From Cyprinodon diabolis (taxonomy: Eukaryota > Chordata > Actinopteri > Cyprinodontiformes > Cyprinodontidae), in contig CM060065.1 in the NCBI GenBank assembly GCA_030533445.1, forward strand, positions 806,001-870,000: a stretch of 64,000 nucleotides of DNA. Direction: 5' to 3'. The notes under the pieces were generated by a model that made no database searches, was not told where the DNA came from, and worked only from the letters and a program-made list of their open reading frames with translations. Of this stretch, positions 13,827 through 25,823 are shown in pieces (positions within the stretch are counted from its first letter, which is position 1; every line of letters starts with the position of its first letter). A program made the translations under genes and the position numbers.

Positions 13827-15100
13827 AGGCAAGTCAAGGCAAGGCAAATTAATTTGTATAACACAATTCAGTACAAGGACAATGCAAAGTTCTTTACATG
13901 ATTACTTTTTTTTTTTTTTTTTTTTTTTTTACATGATTACAATATAGGAAAATAAAACAAAATCTAAGCAAGTAGGAAAAAAAATAAAATAAAAAATAAG
14001 ATAAAATAAAAAATGCAGAAACAAAAAAGAACATTAAAGCAGTTGTACTAAAGAAAATAAAAAAGTTTAATTAATGATGTTTAGTTGAACTGTTTAACTA
14101 GAACAATGGAAGGCAATCCTAAACAAATGTGTTTTTAGTCTTGATTTAAAGGAACTCAGGCTATCCACACTTTTCCAGTTTTCTGGAAGTTTGTTCCAGA
14201 TAAGTGGAGCCTAGGAACTAAATGCTGCTTCTCCATGTTTAGTTCTGGTTCTAGGTCTGCAGAGCAGGCTGGAGCCAGAAGACCTGAGTGGTCTGGAGGG
14301 TTGATACACTGATAGCAAGTCTGTGATGTATTTAGCTGCTAAGCCATTCAGAGATTTATAGACTAACAGAAGTATTTTAAAGTCTATTCTCTGAGATACA
14401 GGGAGCCAGACTTTAGAACTGGGGTGATGTACTCTACTTTCTTAGTCTTAGTGAGGACACGGGCAGCAGCGTTCTGGACCAGCTGCAGCTGTCTGATCCA
14501 CCTTTTAGGCAGACCTGTGAAAACACCGTTGCAGTAATCAATTCGACTAAAAATAAACGCATGGATTAGTTTTTCCAGATCATGCTGAGACATTAGTCCT
14601 TTAATCCTGGAAATGTTCTTCAGGTGATGGAAAGCCAACCTTGTAATTGTCTTTAAATACTTTTGGAGGTTCAAGTCTGAATCCAGCACTACACCTAGAT
14701 TTGGGGCCTGATCAGTGGTTACTAGCTGAAGCGACTGAAGCTGTGTGCTAACTTTAGATCTCTCCTCTATTGGTCCAAAGATTATTACTTCAGTTTGGTT
14801 TTTATTCAGTTGAAGGAAATTATGGCGCATCCAGGCATTGATTTCTTCTAAGCATTTCCTCAGTGCTTGAATTGGTTCATAGTCACCTGGTGACATGGTG
14901 ATGTAAAGCTGTGTGTCGTCTGCATAGTTATGGTAGCTGATGTTGTTGTTTTTTATGAACTGAGCCAGAGGGAGCATGTAGATATTGAATAGGAGGGGAC
15001 CCAGGGTGGACCCTTGGGGAACCCCACATGTGATTTTTGTCATCTCTGATGTAAAGTTGCCTACTGACACAAAAAAGTCCCTGTCCACAAAAAGGTCCCT
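13827..15100 (-). mobile_element. 5'-truncated L2/Maui-type LINE inserted in array 1
   Basis: On the - strand, 15088-14384 encodes the C-terminal part of a reverse transcriptase. It shows a [17 protein letters not shown] block, the catalytic YADD box at residues 55-58 of that frame, and the L2/CR1-like [11 protein letters not shown] motif near its end. The frame breaks at about 14384. Typical C-terminal LINE residues continue in another frame down to about 14060, so the copy is dead. The 3' end is an A/T-rich tail with AAGGC-type repeats at 13827-13850 and a poly-T run near 13907-13930. Array-1 sequence lies directly on both sides (left to 13826, right at 15101), so the element inserted into the minisatellite. 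The clade assignment comes from motifs only. Confidence 0.85.
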
Positions 15101-15119
15101 GACATAGAGAACAGACTGG
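15101..15119. repeat. Orphan array-1 unit right of the LINE
   Basis: A single unit, GACATAGAGAACAGACTGG, follows the LINE's truncated 5' end immediately and matches a common array-1 variant. It shows that the original array extended to here before the LINE inserted. Confidence 0.85.
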
Positions 15120-15536
15120 GATCAACTGTTTTTGTTAATTAGTGCAACTAATTCAGTCAGTCTGAATATAATTTTTGTTTAAATTATTCTAATGGAGTCA
15201 CTCAGAGGAGCTGCAGTTTTATAAATGCAGGTTTATAATAGGATTTTATTTTGTATTCATTTACTATTAATGTTCATTATTTATGTTGTTTCTTTTATTA
15301 GAGATGAACACATAAAATGCCTAAGAATTAAATGCTATTGGTAAAACATGAAGGAACATGTTTTTTAATTTATTGTCAGTTATTTTTCGTTCCACTTTTG
15401 GACGATCATCAAAAAGTGCTGGGGGGGCCGTATTAAGACTGCAGGGAATCTTACTTCACTTTTGATAGATGTTGAAAGCTAGATAAACAAGTTAGTCTGT
15501 CCCTAAATCAAGTTTGGATTTTAGCAAAACTTAAAT
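15120..15536. other. Intronic sequence without a gene
   Basis: AT-rich unique-looking sequence between the array remnant and a possible DNA-transposon relic. I see no coding signal, RNA gene or repeat structure in it. Confidence 0.6.
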
Positions 15537-16143
15537 TGTCATGTTCGGATTTAACTTCTGACCCACATGCAGAATCGGTTAAAATGTGGGAAAAAAAGGA
15601 TTAATTGACCAAACAATGAGAAACAGACAGTTCTAGTTCTAGTTCCTTCAGAACTGTGAGAGGTTCTATGAACGGTGGCGTCTGGAATCACAGAGGAATT
15701 AGTAGTGGCCAGAAACCTTTAATAGTGAATTGAATAAACAGAGCTTACTTCTGAATACTTTGGGCGGGCTGTGGAGGAAAGATGGTAGCAGGTGGAGCGG
15801 GCAGGCAGGTAACTAGCTGGCAAGTCCACTGGAAGGTGAGTCAGTGAACTGAATCCTCTGAAACCAAGCCTTATAAAAACCTGGAGAAAGGACAGGGAAT
15901 GAGCAACTTCAGGCAAGTTCACTGGAGACAATCAAACTAGAAAAGGATTCAACCAGAGATGGCCAGAAAGATCACAGGTTAATGTTAGTCATCCAGCTCT
16001 GAGTGAAGGCTTTGCTGCACCTTTAATCCCAGCACTCTGATGAAGCTGACAGGCTGTGTAGGCAGCCCAGGTACTCCACCAAGATCCTCTCAGGTGAAGA
16101 TGCATCACTCGCACTCAAACACACACACACGGGAACCCTGACA
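15537..16143. mobile_element. Possible non-autonomous DNA transposon relic
   Basis: The stretch starts TGTCATGTTCGG and ends GGGAACCCTGACA, whose reverse complement starts TGTCAGGGTTCCC. These are short, imperfect inverted termini about 600 bp apart. The right end abuts a LINE relic directly. The interior has no convincing ORF and contains a short CA run. Both boundaries and class are uncertain, and the termini could match by chance. Confidence 0.35.
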
Positions 16144-16890
16144 TAAATCCTTACCTTCATTACATCTTGTTTAGATTATTGCAGTTCATATATAGAGGCA
16201 TGGATCAATCACACATGCAGTGACTTCGACATGATAGAATAGAATTCACCTTTATTCTGATGTCATTCCACGTTCATGAGTACAGAGCAGTGACATTAAC
16301 TCTTTGCATTTAACCCATCTCCTCGGGGAGCAGTGGGCTGCCATTGTGTGGTGCCTGGGGAGCAGTGTGGAGTTAAGGGTCTGGCTCAGGGACCCAGATT
16401 GGCAGGCTCTATGCCCTAACCACTAGACCACCACATCCCATGGTCCACTTCCCAAATGATCCAGAACACAGCAGGATGGCTTCTTAATGGAACCAGGAAA
16501 CATGACCATATAAGGCTTGGCTGGCTACTCTTCATACTGGCTTTATCAAATAGATTATTAGACTCTTTTATTTCTTATAAAGTTTTAAATGGGTTAGCTC
16601 CCCCTTACATTTAGGAGCTTTTAAAATGTCAGCCTGTGTCCAGAAAAAGCAGTTCCTCAGACTGGCCTTTAGAGGAAAGCAGATCAGACCTTTCTGTTGT
16701 TTCTCCTGTTCTATGGAACAATTTGCCTTTCCTAACTCGATCAGCCTGGATCACGTTAAATCACTTCTCCAAACTCATTTCTATTCATTGGCATTTATTT
16801 GAAGAGTGTATTGACATTCTGTTTTTATTAACGTGTGTTTTTGTTTTTCTTGTACAGAACTTATTTATTAAGTTCTTTATAAGTAATTTG
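16144..16890 (+). mobile_element. LINE 3'-end relic (RT C-terminus), interrupted by a SINE
   Basis: Reading + strand frames, 16144-16230 resembles the LINE block ITLDYCNSLY. 16445-16530 resembles IQNTAGWLLNGTRK, and 16540-16800 resembles the end of an L2-type RT (VLNGLAPPYI, LWNNLPFLTRSA, LNHFSKLISIHWHLFEE). Several stops and frame changes show it is a pseudogene. A tRNA-derived SINE on the opposite strand splits the two halves. Array 2 begins immediately after it. Confidence 0.6.
16232..16440 (-). mobile_element. tRNA-derived SINE nested in the LINE relic
   Basis: On the - strand it begins TGGGATGTGGTGGTCTAGTG, followed by GTTAGGGC, which fits a tRNA-like A box. A degenerate B-box region follows, and the 3' part runs toward the T/A-rich end at 16232. 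It shares the GGGGAGCAGTGGGCTGCCAT block with the element at 26067-26288, so the two belong to one family. No protein is encoded. Confidence 0.65.
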
Positions 16891-16896
16891 GACATA

Positions 16897-19745
16897 GAAG
16901 TATTAGTAATAGTAGTAGTAATAATAATAATATTATTAGTAATAGTAGTATTAGTGTTAGTGGTAGTTTTAGTAATAGCAGTATTAGTGTTAGCAGTGGT
17001 AGTTTAGTAATAGTAGTATTAGTGTTAGCAGTGGTAGTTTAGTAATAGTAGTATTAGTGTTAGCAGTGGTAGTTTAGTAATAGTAGTATTAGTGTTAGCA
17101 GTGGTAGTTTTAGTAATAGCAGTATTAGTGTTAGCAGTGGTAGTTTTACTAATAGTAGTATTAGTGTTAGCAGTGGTAGTTTTAGTAATAGTAGTGTTAG
17201 TGTTAGCAGTGGTAGTTTTAGTAATAGTAGTATTTGTGTTAGCAGTGGTAGTTTTAGTAATAGCAGTATTAGTGTTAGCAGTGGTAGTTTTAGTAATAGC
17301 AGTATTAGTGTTAGCAGTGGTAGTTTAGTAATAGCAGTATTAGTGTTAGCAGTGGTAGTTTTAGTAATAGCAGTATTAGTGTTAGCAGTGGTAGTTTTAG
17401 TAATAGTAGTATTAGTGTTAGTGGTAGTTTTAGTAATAGCAGTATTAGTGTTAGGAGTGGTAGTTTTAGTAATAGTAGTATTAGTGTTAGCAGTGGTAGT
17501 TTTAGTAATAGCAGTATTAGTGTTAGCAGTGGTAGTTTTAGTAATAGCAGTATTAGTGTTAGCAGTGGTAGTTTTAGTAATAGTAGTATTAGTGTTAGCA
17601 GTGGTAGTTTTAGTAATAGTAGTATTAGTGTTAGCAGTGGTAGTTTTAGTAATAGCAGTATTAGTGTTAGCAGTGGTAGTTTTAGTAATAGTAGTATTAG
17701 TGTTAGCAGTGGTAGTTTTAGTAATAGTAGTATTAGTGTTAGCAGTGGTAGTTTTAGTAATAGCAGTATTAGTGTTAGCAGTGGTAGTTTTAGTAATAGT
17801 AGTATTAGTGTTAGCAGTGGTAGTTTTAGTAATAGCAGTATTAGTGTTAGCAGTGGTAGTTTTAGTAATAGCAGTATTAGTGTTAGCAGTGGTAGTTTTA
17901 GTAATAGCAGTATTAGTGTTAGCAGTGGTAGTTTTAGTAATAGCAGTATTAGTGTTAGCAGTGGTAGTTTTAGTAATAGTAGTATTAGTGTTAGCAGTGG
18001 TAGTTTTAGTAATAGCAGTATTAGTGTTAGCAGTGGTAGTTTTAGTAATAGCAGTATTAGTGTTAGCAGTGGTAGTTTTAGTAATAGTAGTATTAGTGTT
18101 AGTGGTAGTTTTAGTAATAGCAGTATTAGTGTTAGGAGTGGTAGTTTTAGTAATAGCAGTATTAGTGTTAGCAGTGGTAGTTTTAGTAATAGTAGTATTA
18201 GTGTTAGCAGTGGTAGTTTTAGTAATAGCAGTATTAGTGTTAGCAGTGGTAGTTTTAGTAATAGTAGTATTTGTGTTAGCAGTGGTAGTTTTAGTAATAG
18301 CAGTATTAGTGTTAGCAGTGGTAGTTTTAGTAATAGCAGTATTAGTGTTAGCAGTGGTAGTTTTAGTAATAGTAGTATTAGTGTTAGCAGTGGTAGTTTT
18401 AGTAATAGCAGTATTAGTGTTAGCAGTGGTAGTTTTAGTAATAGCAGTATTAGTGTTAGCAGTGGTAGTTTTAGTAATAGTAGTATTAATGTTAGCAGTG
18501 GTAGTTTTAGTAATAGTAGTATTAGTGTTAGCAGTGGTAGTTTTAGTAATAGTAGTGTTAGTGTTAGCAGTGGTAGTTTTAGTAATAGTAGTATTAGTGT
18601 TAGCAGTGGTAGTTTTAGTAATAGTAGTATTTGTGTTAGCAGTGGTAGTTTTAGTAATAGCAGTATTAGTGTTAGCAGTGGTAGTTTTAGTAATAGTAGT
18701 ATTAGTGTTAGCAGTGGTAGTTTTAGTAATAGTAGTATTAGTGTTAGCAGTGGTAGTTTTAGTAATAGTAGTATTAGTGTTAGCAGTGGTAGTTTTAGTA
18801 ATCGTAGTATTAGTGTTAGCAGTGGTAGTTTTAGTAATAGTAGTATTAGTGTTAGCAGTGGTAGTTTTAGTAATAGTAGTATTAGTGTTAGCAGTGGTAG
18901 TTTCAGTAATAGTAGTATTAGTGTTAGCAGTGGTAGTTTTAGTAATAGTAGTATTTGTGTTAGCAGTGGTAGTTTTAGTAATAGCAGTATTAGTGTTAGC
19001 AGTGGTAGTTTTAGTAATAGCAGTATTAGTGTTAGCAGTGGTAGTTTTAGTAATAGTAGTATTAGTGTTAGCAGTGGTAGTTTTAGTAATAGCAGTATTA
19101 GTGTTAGCAGTGGTAGTTTTAGTAATAGCAGTATTAGTGTTAGCAGTGGTAGTTTTAGTAATAGTAGTATTAATGTTAGCAGTGGTAGTTTTAGTAATAG
19201 TAGTATTAGTGTTAGCAGTGGTAGTTTTAGTAATAGTAGTGTTAGTGTTAGCAGTGGTAGTTTTAGTAATAGTAGTATTAGTGTTAGCAGTGGTAGTTTT
19301 AGTAATAGTAGTATTTGTGTTAGCAGTGGTAGTTTTAGTAATAGCAGTATTAGTGTTAGCAGTGGTAGTTTTAGTAATAGTAGTATTAGTGTTAGCAGTG
19401 GTAGTTTTAGTAATAGTAGTATTAGTGTTAGCAGTGGTAGTTTTAGTAATAGTAGTATTAGTGTTAGCAGTGGTAGTTTTAGTAATCGTAGTATTAGTGT
19501 TAGCAGTGGTAGTTTTAGTAATAGTAGTATTAGTGTTAGCAGTGGTAGTTTCAGTAATAGTAGTATTAGTGTTAGCAGTGGTAGTTTTAGTAATAGCAGT
19601 ATTAGTGTTAGCAGTGGTAGTTTTAGTAATAGTAGTATTAGTGTTAGCAGTGGTAGTTTTAGTAATAGCAGTATTAGTGTTAGCAGTGGTGGTATTAGTC
19701 ATAGTAATGATAGAAATAGTAGTAGTATTAGTTTTAGTGAAGGTA
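16897..19745. repeat. Array 2: 36-bp minisatellite, about 79 units
   Basis: Each 36-bp unit combines TTTTAGTAATAG, TAGTATTAGTG or CAGTATTAGTG, and TTAGCAGTGGTAG. On the + strand a typical unit holds only one or two C residues. The first part (16960-17100) has units one T shorter, which shift the frame. Later units read VVLVIVVLVLAV on + and ITKTTTANTNT on -, giving long spurious frames on both strands. Marker variants (ATTAATG at 18484 and 19168, AATCGTAG at 18800 and 19484) recur 684 bp apart, which is exactly 19 units. The array ends about 107 bp before the first cemip exon seen here. Confidence 0.96.
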
Positions 19746-19851
19746 GTATTATAAAATAGTATAATTAGTTTAATAAGTCTAAAAAGGATGATTAGAGCAG
19801 CATCAGAGTCTAAACCCGTTGAACCATTAAGGCAAGCTGTGCGTCCCACAG

Positions 19852-19973
19852 AAGCAGAGTGGTCTGACTGGTTTGATCGGGATGATGAAAGGGGATCTGG
19901 AGACTGGGAGAAGCTCCATGACCTGCAGCGAGCTCATCCAGAGCAGCTGTGCAGCCGTCCTTTGGACATCCAG
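19852..19973 (+). CDS. cemip: cemip exon a (partial gene; W-x-x-W segment)
   Basis: The acceptor is GTCCCACAG before 19852 and the donor is CAG|GTAAAC after 19973. The 122-nt exon starts in phase 1 and ends in phase 0. It encodes EWSDWFDRDD, GDWEKLHDLQRAHP and CSRPLDIQ, which aligns with the CEMIP segment just after the first FAM3/ILEI-like domain (human CEMIP has EWTEWFDHDK and CNRPIDIQ here). In vertebrates CEMIP is a secreted or ER-routed protein needed for hyaluronan binding and depolymerisation. Array 2 lies immediately upstream. The polypyrimidine tract before the acceptor is weak. Upstream exons must lie left of the window, or were not recognised. Confidence 0.85.
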
Positions 19974-22900
19974 GTAAACCTTTCCTGCTCGTGCCTTTGG
20001 CTCTCTGTAGCCTTTGATGGAAGCATTAATAATTCATGATGGTGGCTTCAGGTTTGGCTTCTTCTCTGCGCTGCTGAATATTTCATTTTTTAATCTAGAA
20101 GAGTGTAGAGTGACTCATCTAACTGACAACCAGAGATCCAGGGACAGAAAGCTGCTGGATGAACGGCAGCCTCTCAAATGATCTCTGTTAAAAAGGTCGA
20201 TCTGTGCTTTTTACAGCCAGGGCCACCAGGGGGCGCCGGGGACCCAGAGAATTCTAAAAGAAAAGGAAGAACAAACTATGCAAAAATAGCCTCTAATTGT
20301 TTTATGATTGTCATAGATTTTAATTAATTATATTTGATCATTGATATGAAAATGTTTGTAGTAATAATTTTTCCCACTGAGATGGAAAAACTCTAAGGCT
20401 GAACTTTGAGGCTCTTCCTGTCCAACATGGAATGAAGGACGATCCATAACAGCAGACAACATGAATGCCTCCTTCCATCGGCTCAAGCCTCAACCTAAAA
20501 ACATTTTATTTCTCTCTGTTTCCACTGTTGCAGAAGTTGAATCAAAGCTTTTTGTCCTGCTTCCACTCTAGAACACTCTAGAACATCCTGTTCTAGAACT
20601 CACTGCCCCGCTAACCTGTGATTGTTTTACCTTCTAAACACGATGAATTCTCACGTTTGTAAATTCAAAAACTCCCAAATAAACCTTTTGCCAGGAGCCA
20701 GCAGATACGTTTGGCATCGATACAGAAATATGTTGGACCAATGAAATGCTGGGACATGTATGACATCACTGTGTTAACCAGAGGCAAAACAAACATGGCT
20801 GCCCCAGTTTAGCTGGAATAGCCTCTATTTCTTTTTGAAAATTGAGCCTGATTTTAGCCTAAAGACGTTTTTACATAGACTGGCATTCACTGAAGCATGT
20901 TTTGGGGTTTTGTGAAAGATTTTTTTGATGTCAACGTCTTTGAAAGGTGCAACAGAAATAACATTTTTTTATAACTTTACTAACTTACAGCCTATTTATC
21001 TGAGTTGTTATTATCACCTTTATAATGGCTGAGAAGCACCCAAAGTAAGGTGAGCAGACTTCTGAAATTCAGTCTGGGGACATTTCCAGATTATACAGAA
21101 AAATAAATAAATATCTTCAATATTATAATAGGAAATGGAGACAGTGATGCTTGCATCAATTTTTATATATGTATTGATATTTAGAGAACAAAAATCAAGT
21201 GTTAAATCCAGGAATGTGCCTCTCCTATTTCCTAAGAAATCAATCATTCTGTGGTGTTTATTAGAGCCATCTGGTCAATCAGTCTTCTCTGCATTCTTCC
21301 CTCCAGCTTATGTTCTTCCTAGCTGACTCCTGCCAGGTAGATTTTTCTTCCATCAGTCTTCCTATTTTCCTCCGCTCTCATTCTATCTGCTTTCCATCAG
21401 TCTTATAATCTTCTTCCTCTGTTCTTCTATCAATCTAACACTGATCTAAAACAGGGAAATAATCCCTCCAAACACAGAGTCTAATCATACATATTGTGAT
21501 ATTATTATTGTTGTTATCTCTCCTGATTAAATACTAAAAGGTTCATCACCACAATATTTGGAGCTAGAAGTAAAAACCACCTAATAGATGCAGATTAAAC
21601 AGGCGGTCATCTCTCCGTCCTTCATTCTCAGATCATGCAGATCTTGTCTCATTCAGTTTTCCTTTTACTGCCTCTTATTTTTTATAATGAGGAACTTTCA
21701 TAGATCCAAACTGATTGGTAGAAAAGTAGATCTAAGCCTGGAAGTCTATGCTCATAGATCACAGCCATAAAACAACTAAACAACCTATAACTGTCCTGAC
21801 TAACTATGTGCAGATCTAAACTAAAGGTCACCAGTCAGTTCTAGAAGCATCTTTAGATGAACCCTGGTTGATCCTGGAGAACCACTGATCAGATTAGCTC
21901 CTTATGAGGAGTTTTCAATCATTCTGGTTCATTTGATCTGAGTCTATTTCCTCCTGCAGCTGCAGCCAATGGTCTGTCTGACTGTTTGTTGATTAGTTTG
22001 GTTTATCTTACATTTCTGCTGCTCATCTTTAGTAAAACAAACACATAAAAGCCTTTTTTTATTAGCCTGGGAACAAAGCAAACATTTATCCCAATGATCG
22101 GCCCAGTTCAGATGAACTCAGATCAATTAAGACACATTAACACAGGGCGGCTGAGAGCACTCCTGGTCACCATCTTCCTCATCTGCTCCGCATCTATACG
22201 CTAAAAGCTGCTAACCAGCTAGCAGCAGTTTCTGGGCCTGGTCCCAAACGGGGACTGTCCCCAGAAATCTGGGACGTCTGTCAGTGTAGCCCATAGAGCA
22301 GATCTACCTATGGTCAGGGACAGCCATGATTAGCCCCGCCCTCCCACAACACACTAAACGAGCTTTGATCTAAGCTGATCAGCAACACTTTGTTATTTAG
22401 AGAGAAAATGATCCAGAGTTTAAAACATTAAAATATCCTGTTAATCATTAAACAGTCAATAAAAGGAAGAAAAAAACAGCAAAGGTGGATTTTTCTTTAC
22501 ATGTTCAGTAGCTTTCTCTGTCGATTACCCTGAAGCTAATGCTGCCTTGGAAGAGAGCCCATAATCTAGGTAATCTAGATCTAGAAAACATGAGTAGAAT
22601 TTTCCACATCGACACAAACAATGAACAGGTGTTAAATGATGCATGTAGCTGACTGCTTTGATTATGGCTGTACTCTGCTGTAACTCAGACAGACCTGCAG
22701 GTGACTGCAGACAGAGAGGCACAGACAGCTGCTGCTGATATAGTTTGATTATAAAACCTTCAGTAGAAAACCCCCGCAGCTCCTCACCTCCTTTCTGCCT
22801 CAGCTGTTCCCTGATTGCCATCCGATTGCCCCTGTGAACCACTTTTAGCTTTTATTCATCACTGGTTTGTCATTTTCTGCTGCTCGGCCTCATGGCTCCT

Positions 22901-23134
22901 GGCTGCTCCACTCTCTGTTTATCTGCCTCATTCTTTTTGTCCATATGAAAGACCTCTCCTGAGGGGTGGTCTCAGTGTTTGGGTCTACCTTCAGTCACTT
23001 TGGGTTGCTGGACATTACATAATATGAAGATATTTTTGGACACAGGTTTAAAGCTGCCAACTTAAATGAAATGAGTCGTCAGGTGGCCAGAAAAAGATGG
23101 AAAAAGTGACCAGAACATATCTGTCTTTGTTCAG
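19974..23134 (+). other. cemip intron (3.2 kb), no gene seen
   Basis: AT-rich intron between exons a and b. The short open frames in it have no conserved motif. I see no tandem array or clear mobile element. Confidence 0.7.
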
Positions 23135-23282
23135 GTCCAGACCCAGGATGGAATACCTTTCAACCAGACAGGAGATGTCATCCACAAGATCAGCAAGGAG
23201 TTTGGATTTGTCTGCCTGAACAAGGACCAGGTTCATGGCCTGTGTCACAATTACCAAGTCCGGTTCCTGTGTGGAAAACTGG
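23135..23282 (+). CDS. cemip: cemip exon b
   Basis: The acceptor TTTGTTCAG precedes 23135 and the donor after 23282 is CTGG|GTGATT, a weaker site. The 148-nt exon runs from phase 0 to phase 1. It encodes VQTQDGIPFNQTGDVI, FVCLNKDQ and YQVRFLCGKL, the end of which matches human CEMIP YRVRFLCGK. The joined split codon makes V and gives LCGKLVRP, matching CEMIP LCGKPVRP, which fixes both splice sites. FNQT contains an N-glycosylation sequon (N-Q-T). Several cysteines fit a secreted protein. Confidence 0.85.
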
Positions 23283-24132
23283 GTGATTTTCTCAGCTGCC
23301 TGCAGTGTCTTTGAACATGTTAACACTGAGCTCTGTACCAGTATGTCTGATTTAATAACATCCACTATACCTCTGAGGTCCCTGAATCATATAAAACATA
23401 GACCTTGGGTAGAAAGATCAGTTGCGGCTGGTGTTTGAAGGAATGTAAACAGCCACTGTGGGAATCCCATGGCCGCTGATGTGGATGACTTGATTTGATT
23501 GATTGGTCTCTAATTGGGAGCGTTAGCAGGACGCCGTCTGTGCGCCGGTCTCTGCTGATAGATAGAAGCACCCCAACAGCCGGGTGCCGTCACAGAGAAG
23601 GAAAAAGCAGCTTCTGTTGAGATGGTGGTGAGTTAAAGCAGATGTTAGAGGTATGCTAGGAATGCTGAGTTTAGAGTTCCTGCTTATTTAAAGCATGTCA
23701 CTGAATCATCATTCATCAGTGTTTTCTGTTTGCAGACCAACACCCTGCACACATTCTGAAATCATTATAGACGTTCATAAAAGCTTCATCAACAAGTTCA
23801 AGTTTTCTTGACTTAAAAGTAAAAAGGGCAGAGCCTTTGACGGCAGCATAGCCTGAGAAACAGCGCCCTCTAGGGACGGGCTGTACCAATAATAGAGTTT
23901 GTGATCACTGGGTTTGATCAAAATGCCTCCCTTGGTTCATCTAAACAATGTTTCCACTCACATCCACAGACTGGGCAGTCCATCTAGACGATTATGATAA
24001 TTATTTTAATATAGAATAAATATCACAAAATATAAACACTTTTGGTTTTGCTCCCACTTTTTATGAGATAAACTCAAAGATCTGTGCACTAATCATGGTG
24101 TCTAATCGGCATCTTGATATGACAGACCTGTG

Positions 24133-24290
24133 AGGCAAGGCAAGGCAAGGCAAGGCAAGGCAAATTTATTTGTATAGCACAATTCAGTACAAAGACAATG
24201 CAAAGTGCTTTACATGATTGAAATACAGGAAGATAAAACAGAATCAAAGCAAGTAGGAAAAAAAATAAATAAAAAATAAAAAGGTGGGAT
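24133..24290 (-). mobile_element. Short L2-type LINE 3' tail with AAGGC run
   Basis: Six GGCAA repeats at about 24134-24163 are followed by sequence nearly identical to 13845-14010 (TTTGTATAGCACAATTCAGT, ACAATGCAAAGTGCTTTACA). This is therefore another, strongly 5'-truncated copy of the family inserted in array 1, in the same orientation. Confidence 0.75.
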
Positions 24291-24659
24291 GGATTATCTC
24301 AGCTAAGGTGGAGTGCTCACTATCACACATCTAGACTGGTTTGGGAACAATATTTGAAGGAAAGGGCGACATTGAATTAATCTTATAAAAAAGGGTAGCG
24401 TTTATATTTTTGTTGAGTTTACTTATTAATATTGCAATTCTAATCATTATTTTCTTGATTAAATATATTCTTAAACCAATTATGTCACAATAGATAGACT
24501 TAAACAAACTTTGTTATAATTTTGTATACAGTTTGTATACAAAACCAAATGACGTTTCCTTCAGCTCTCATGACATTTCCACCCATAAAGTGCAGCAGTG
24601 ATCAAATGTAAACAGTGTGGGAGAAAAAACATGGTGCAAAAAACTCATTGATCTGGAAG

Positions 24660-25255
24660 TTCACAGCAGTAATCCCAGTACCACGTCTTGTCTCAGTCCC
24701 TCAACCACTGTGCATGCCTGTCTGCATCTGTGTATTTCTATCTGACCTTGTCCCTTAACGCATGGAACTCTGAACCTTCCTTCCCGCTCTGTGGATTCCT
24801 GGAATCCTGGATCTGTCTGTTCCTGTGTGGATTGGAACCCCTGACCGGACTCAGGATTTCTGGATTCTAGAACTGTTCATGTGTGTTCTGTTTCTCATAT
24901 CTGGATCTGATCACTGGCGACTCACTGGGGCTGCATCATGTGATTCAAACCCATTGCATCTCGTTGGCAGTCCATTCTGGATCCTGCCTGCCTCGGAGAG
25001 GATGGACTGCACTGTTAACCTGGTAACTGACTCACACAGATAATCATCTTCTGTCAGATGATTGTGGTCACTTACCTGTGTTTCTCCCACATCCAGAGTG
25101 CCAGGGATGGGTTGCCCCCCCCACAGCCGCTGCGGCCCGTAGAATCACAGCTCTGCGCTGATGTTTTGTTTATGTTTTTTGTTTAAATAAACACTGTGAC
25201 TTTCCCACTGCCTGTCTCACCTTGAATACTGGGTCCATCTGTCCCGTTCATTACA
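24660..25255 (+). other. Unclassified repeat-like segment
   Basis: CT-rich sequence with TTTAAATAAACACTGTGAC near 25181 and an end of CCGTTCATTACAG. It looks like the 3' part of a dispersed fish repeat, with a polyadenylation-like AATAAA. I could not identify coding capacity or termini, so the class is open. Confidence 0.3.
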
Positions 25256-25823
25256 GTTTCATCTTTACTAGCCTTGCCTCAGATCACAGGACTCTATGGA
25301 GGTGAAGCTATTTCTGTCTTACTTTCACCACCTTTCTGATTGTGTCTGAGATGCTGGGTTTGACTGACAATACCAAAATACTCTGATTTAAAAAGAAAAA
25401 TAAAATACTCTAGTCCAAAGATATACTAATATCAGATTAACTAAACTACTTACATACTACTTATCAAACTGTAATTTATAAAGTTAAAGAAAAATTTGAG
25501 TAAGAAAGAAATAGTGTCATATTCTCTCTACTTTGACCAATGATCGTACATTTCTAGTCCTTTGTGATCTAAGACCTTCATATTCCTCAACACTAACACT
25601 AAACTCCAATGAAAGCAGCCGGTTGAAGAAGGAAAAACCCCAAAGGAAAATTAAAGAAAACCAAAATTTTAGTAGATCCTCTGTAAAAAGAAGTCTTCTT
25701 TTCAGATGACTTTTTGTAGCTGGTACAAGAAAAAAATGTAAATACTTGAGAAGTCTGAGACAGCGTGACAACTGAAAGCATTTGGATTCAGCAGGATTCT
25801 GACGATGAATCTTCACTCTCCAG

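Larger units (their letters stand above)
23283..25823 (+). other. cemip intron (2.5 kb)
   Basis: It contains a LINE 3' tail (24133-24290) and an unclassified repeat-like stretch (about 24660-25255) ending in AATAAA-bearing sequence. The rest is AT-rich with no gene that I can support. Confidence 0.65.

Noticed and set aside
20..13847. Giant open frames (up to 2577 codons) in array 1, reading STSSLF/SLHPVC on - and LDVENR on +
   Set aside because: Several frames on both strands are open at once because the unit is 18 bp. Ends coincide with recurring variant units, and there is no domain, splice support or start context.
14384..15088. Functional reverse transcriptase gene
   Set aside because: Only the C-terminal part of the RT is present, the frame breaks, and the element lacks ORF1 and the endonuclease here. 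It is a truncated LINE copy.
17060..19849. 929-codon Thr/Asn-rich - frame and 803-codon Val/Leu-rich + frame
   Set aside because: Both are the same 36-bp minisatellite read in opposite directions; hydrophobic VVLVIVV repeats are not a recognisable membrane protein.
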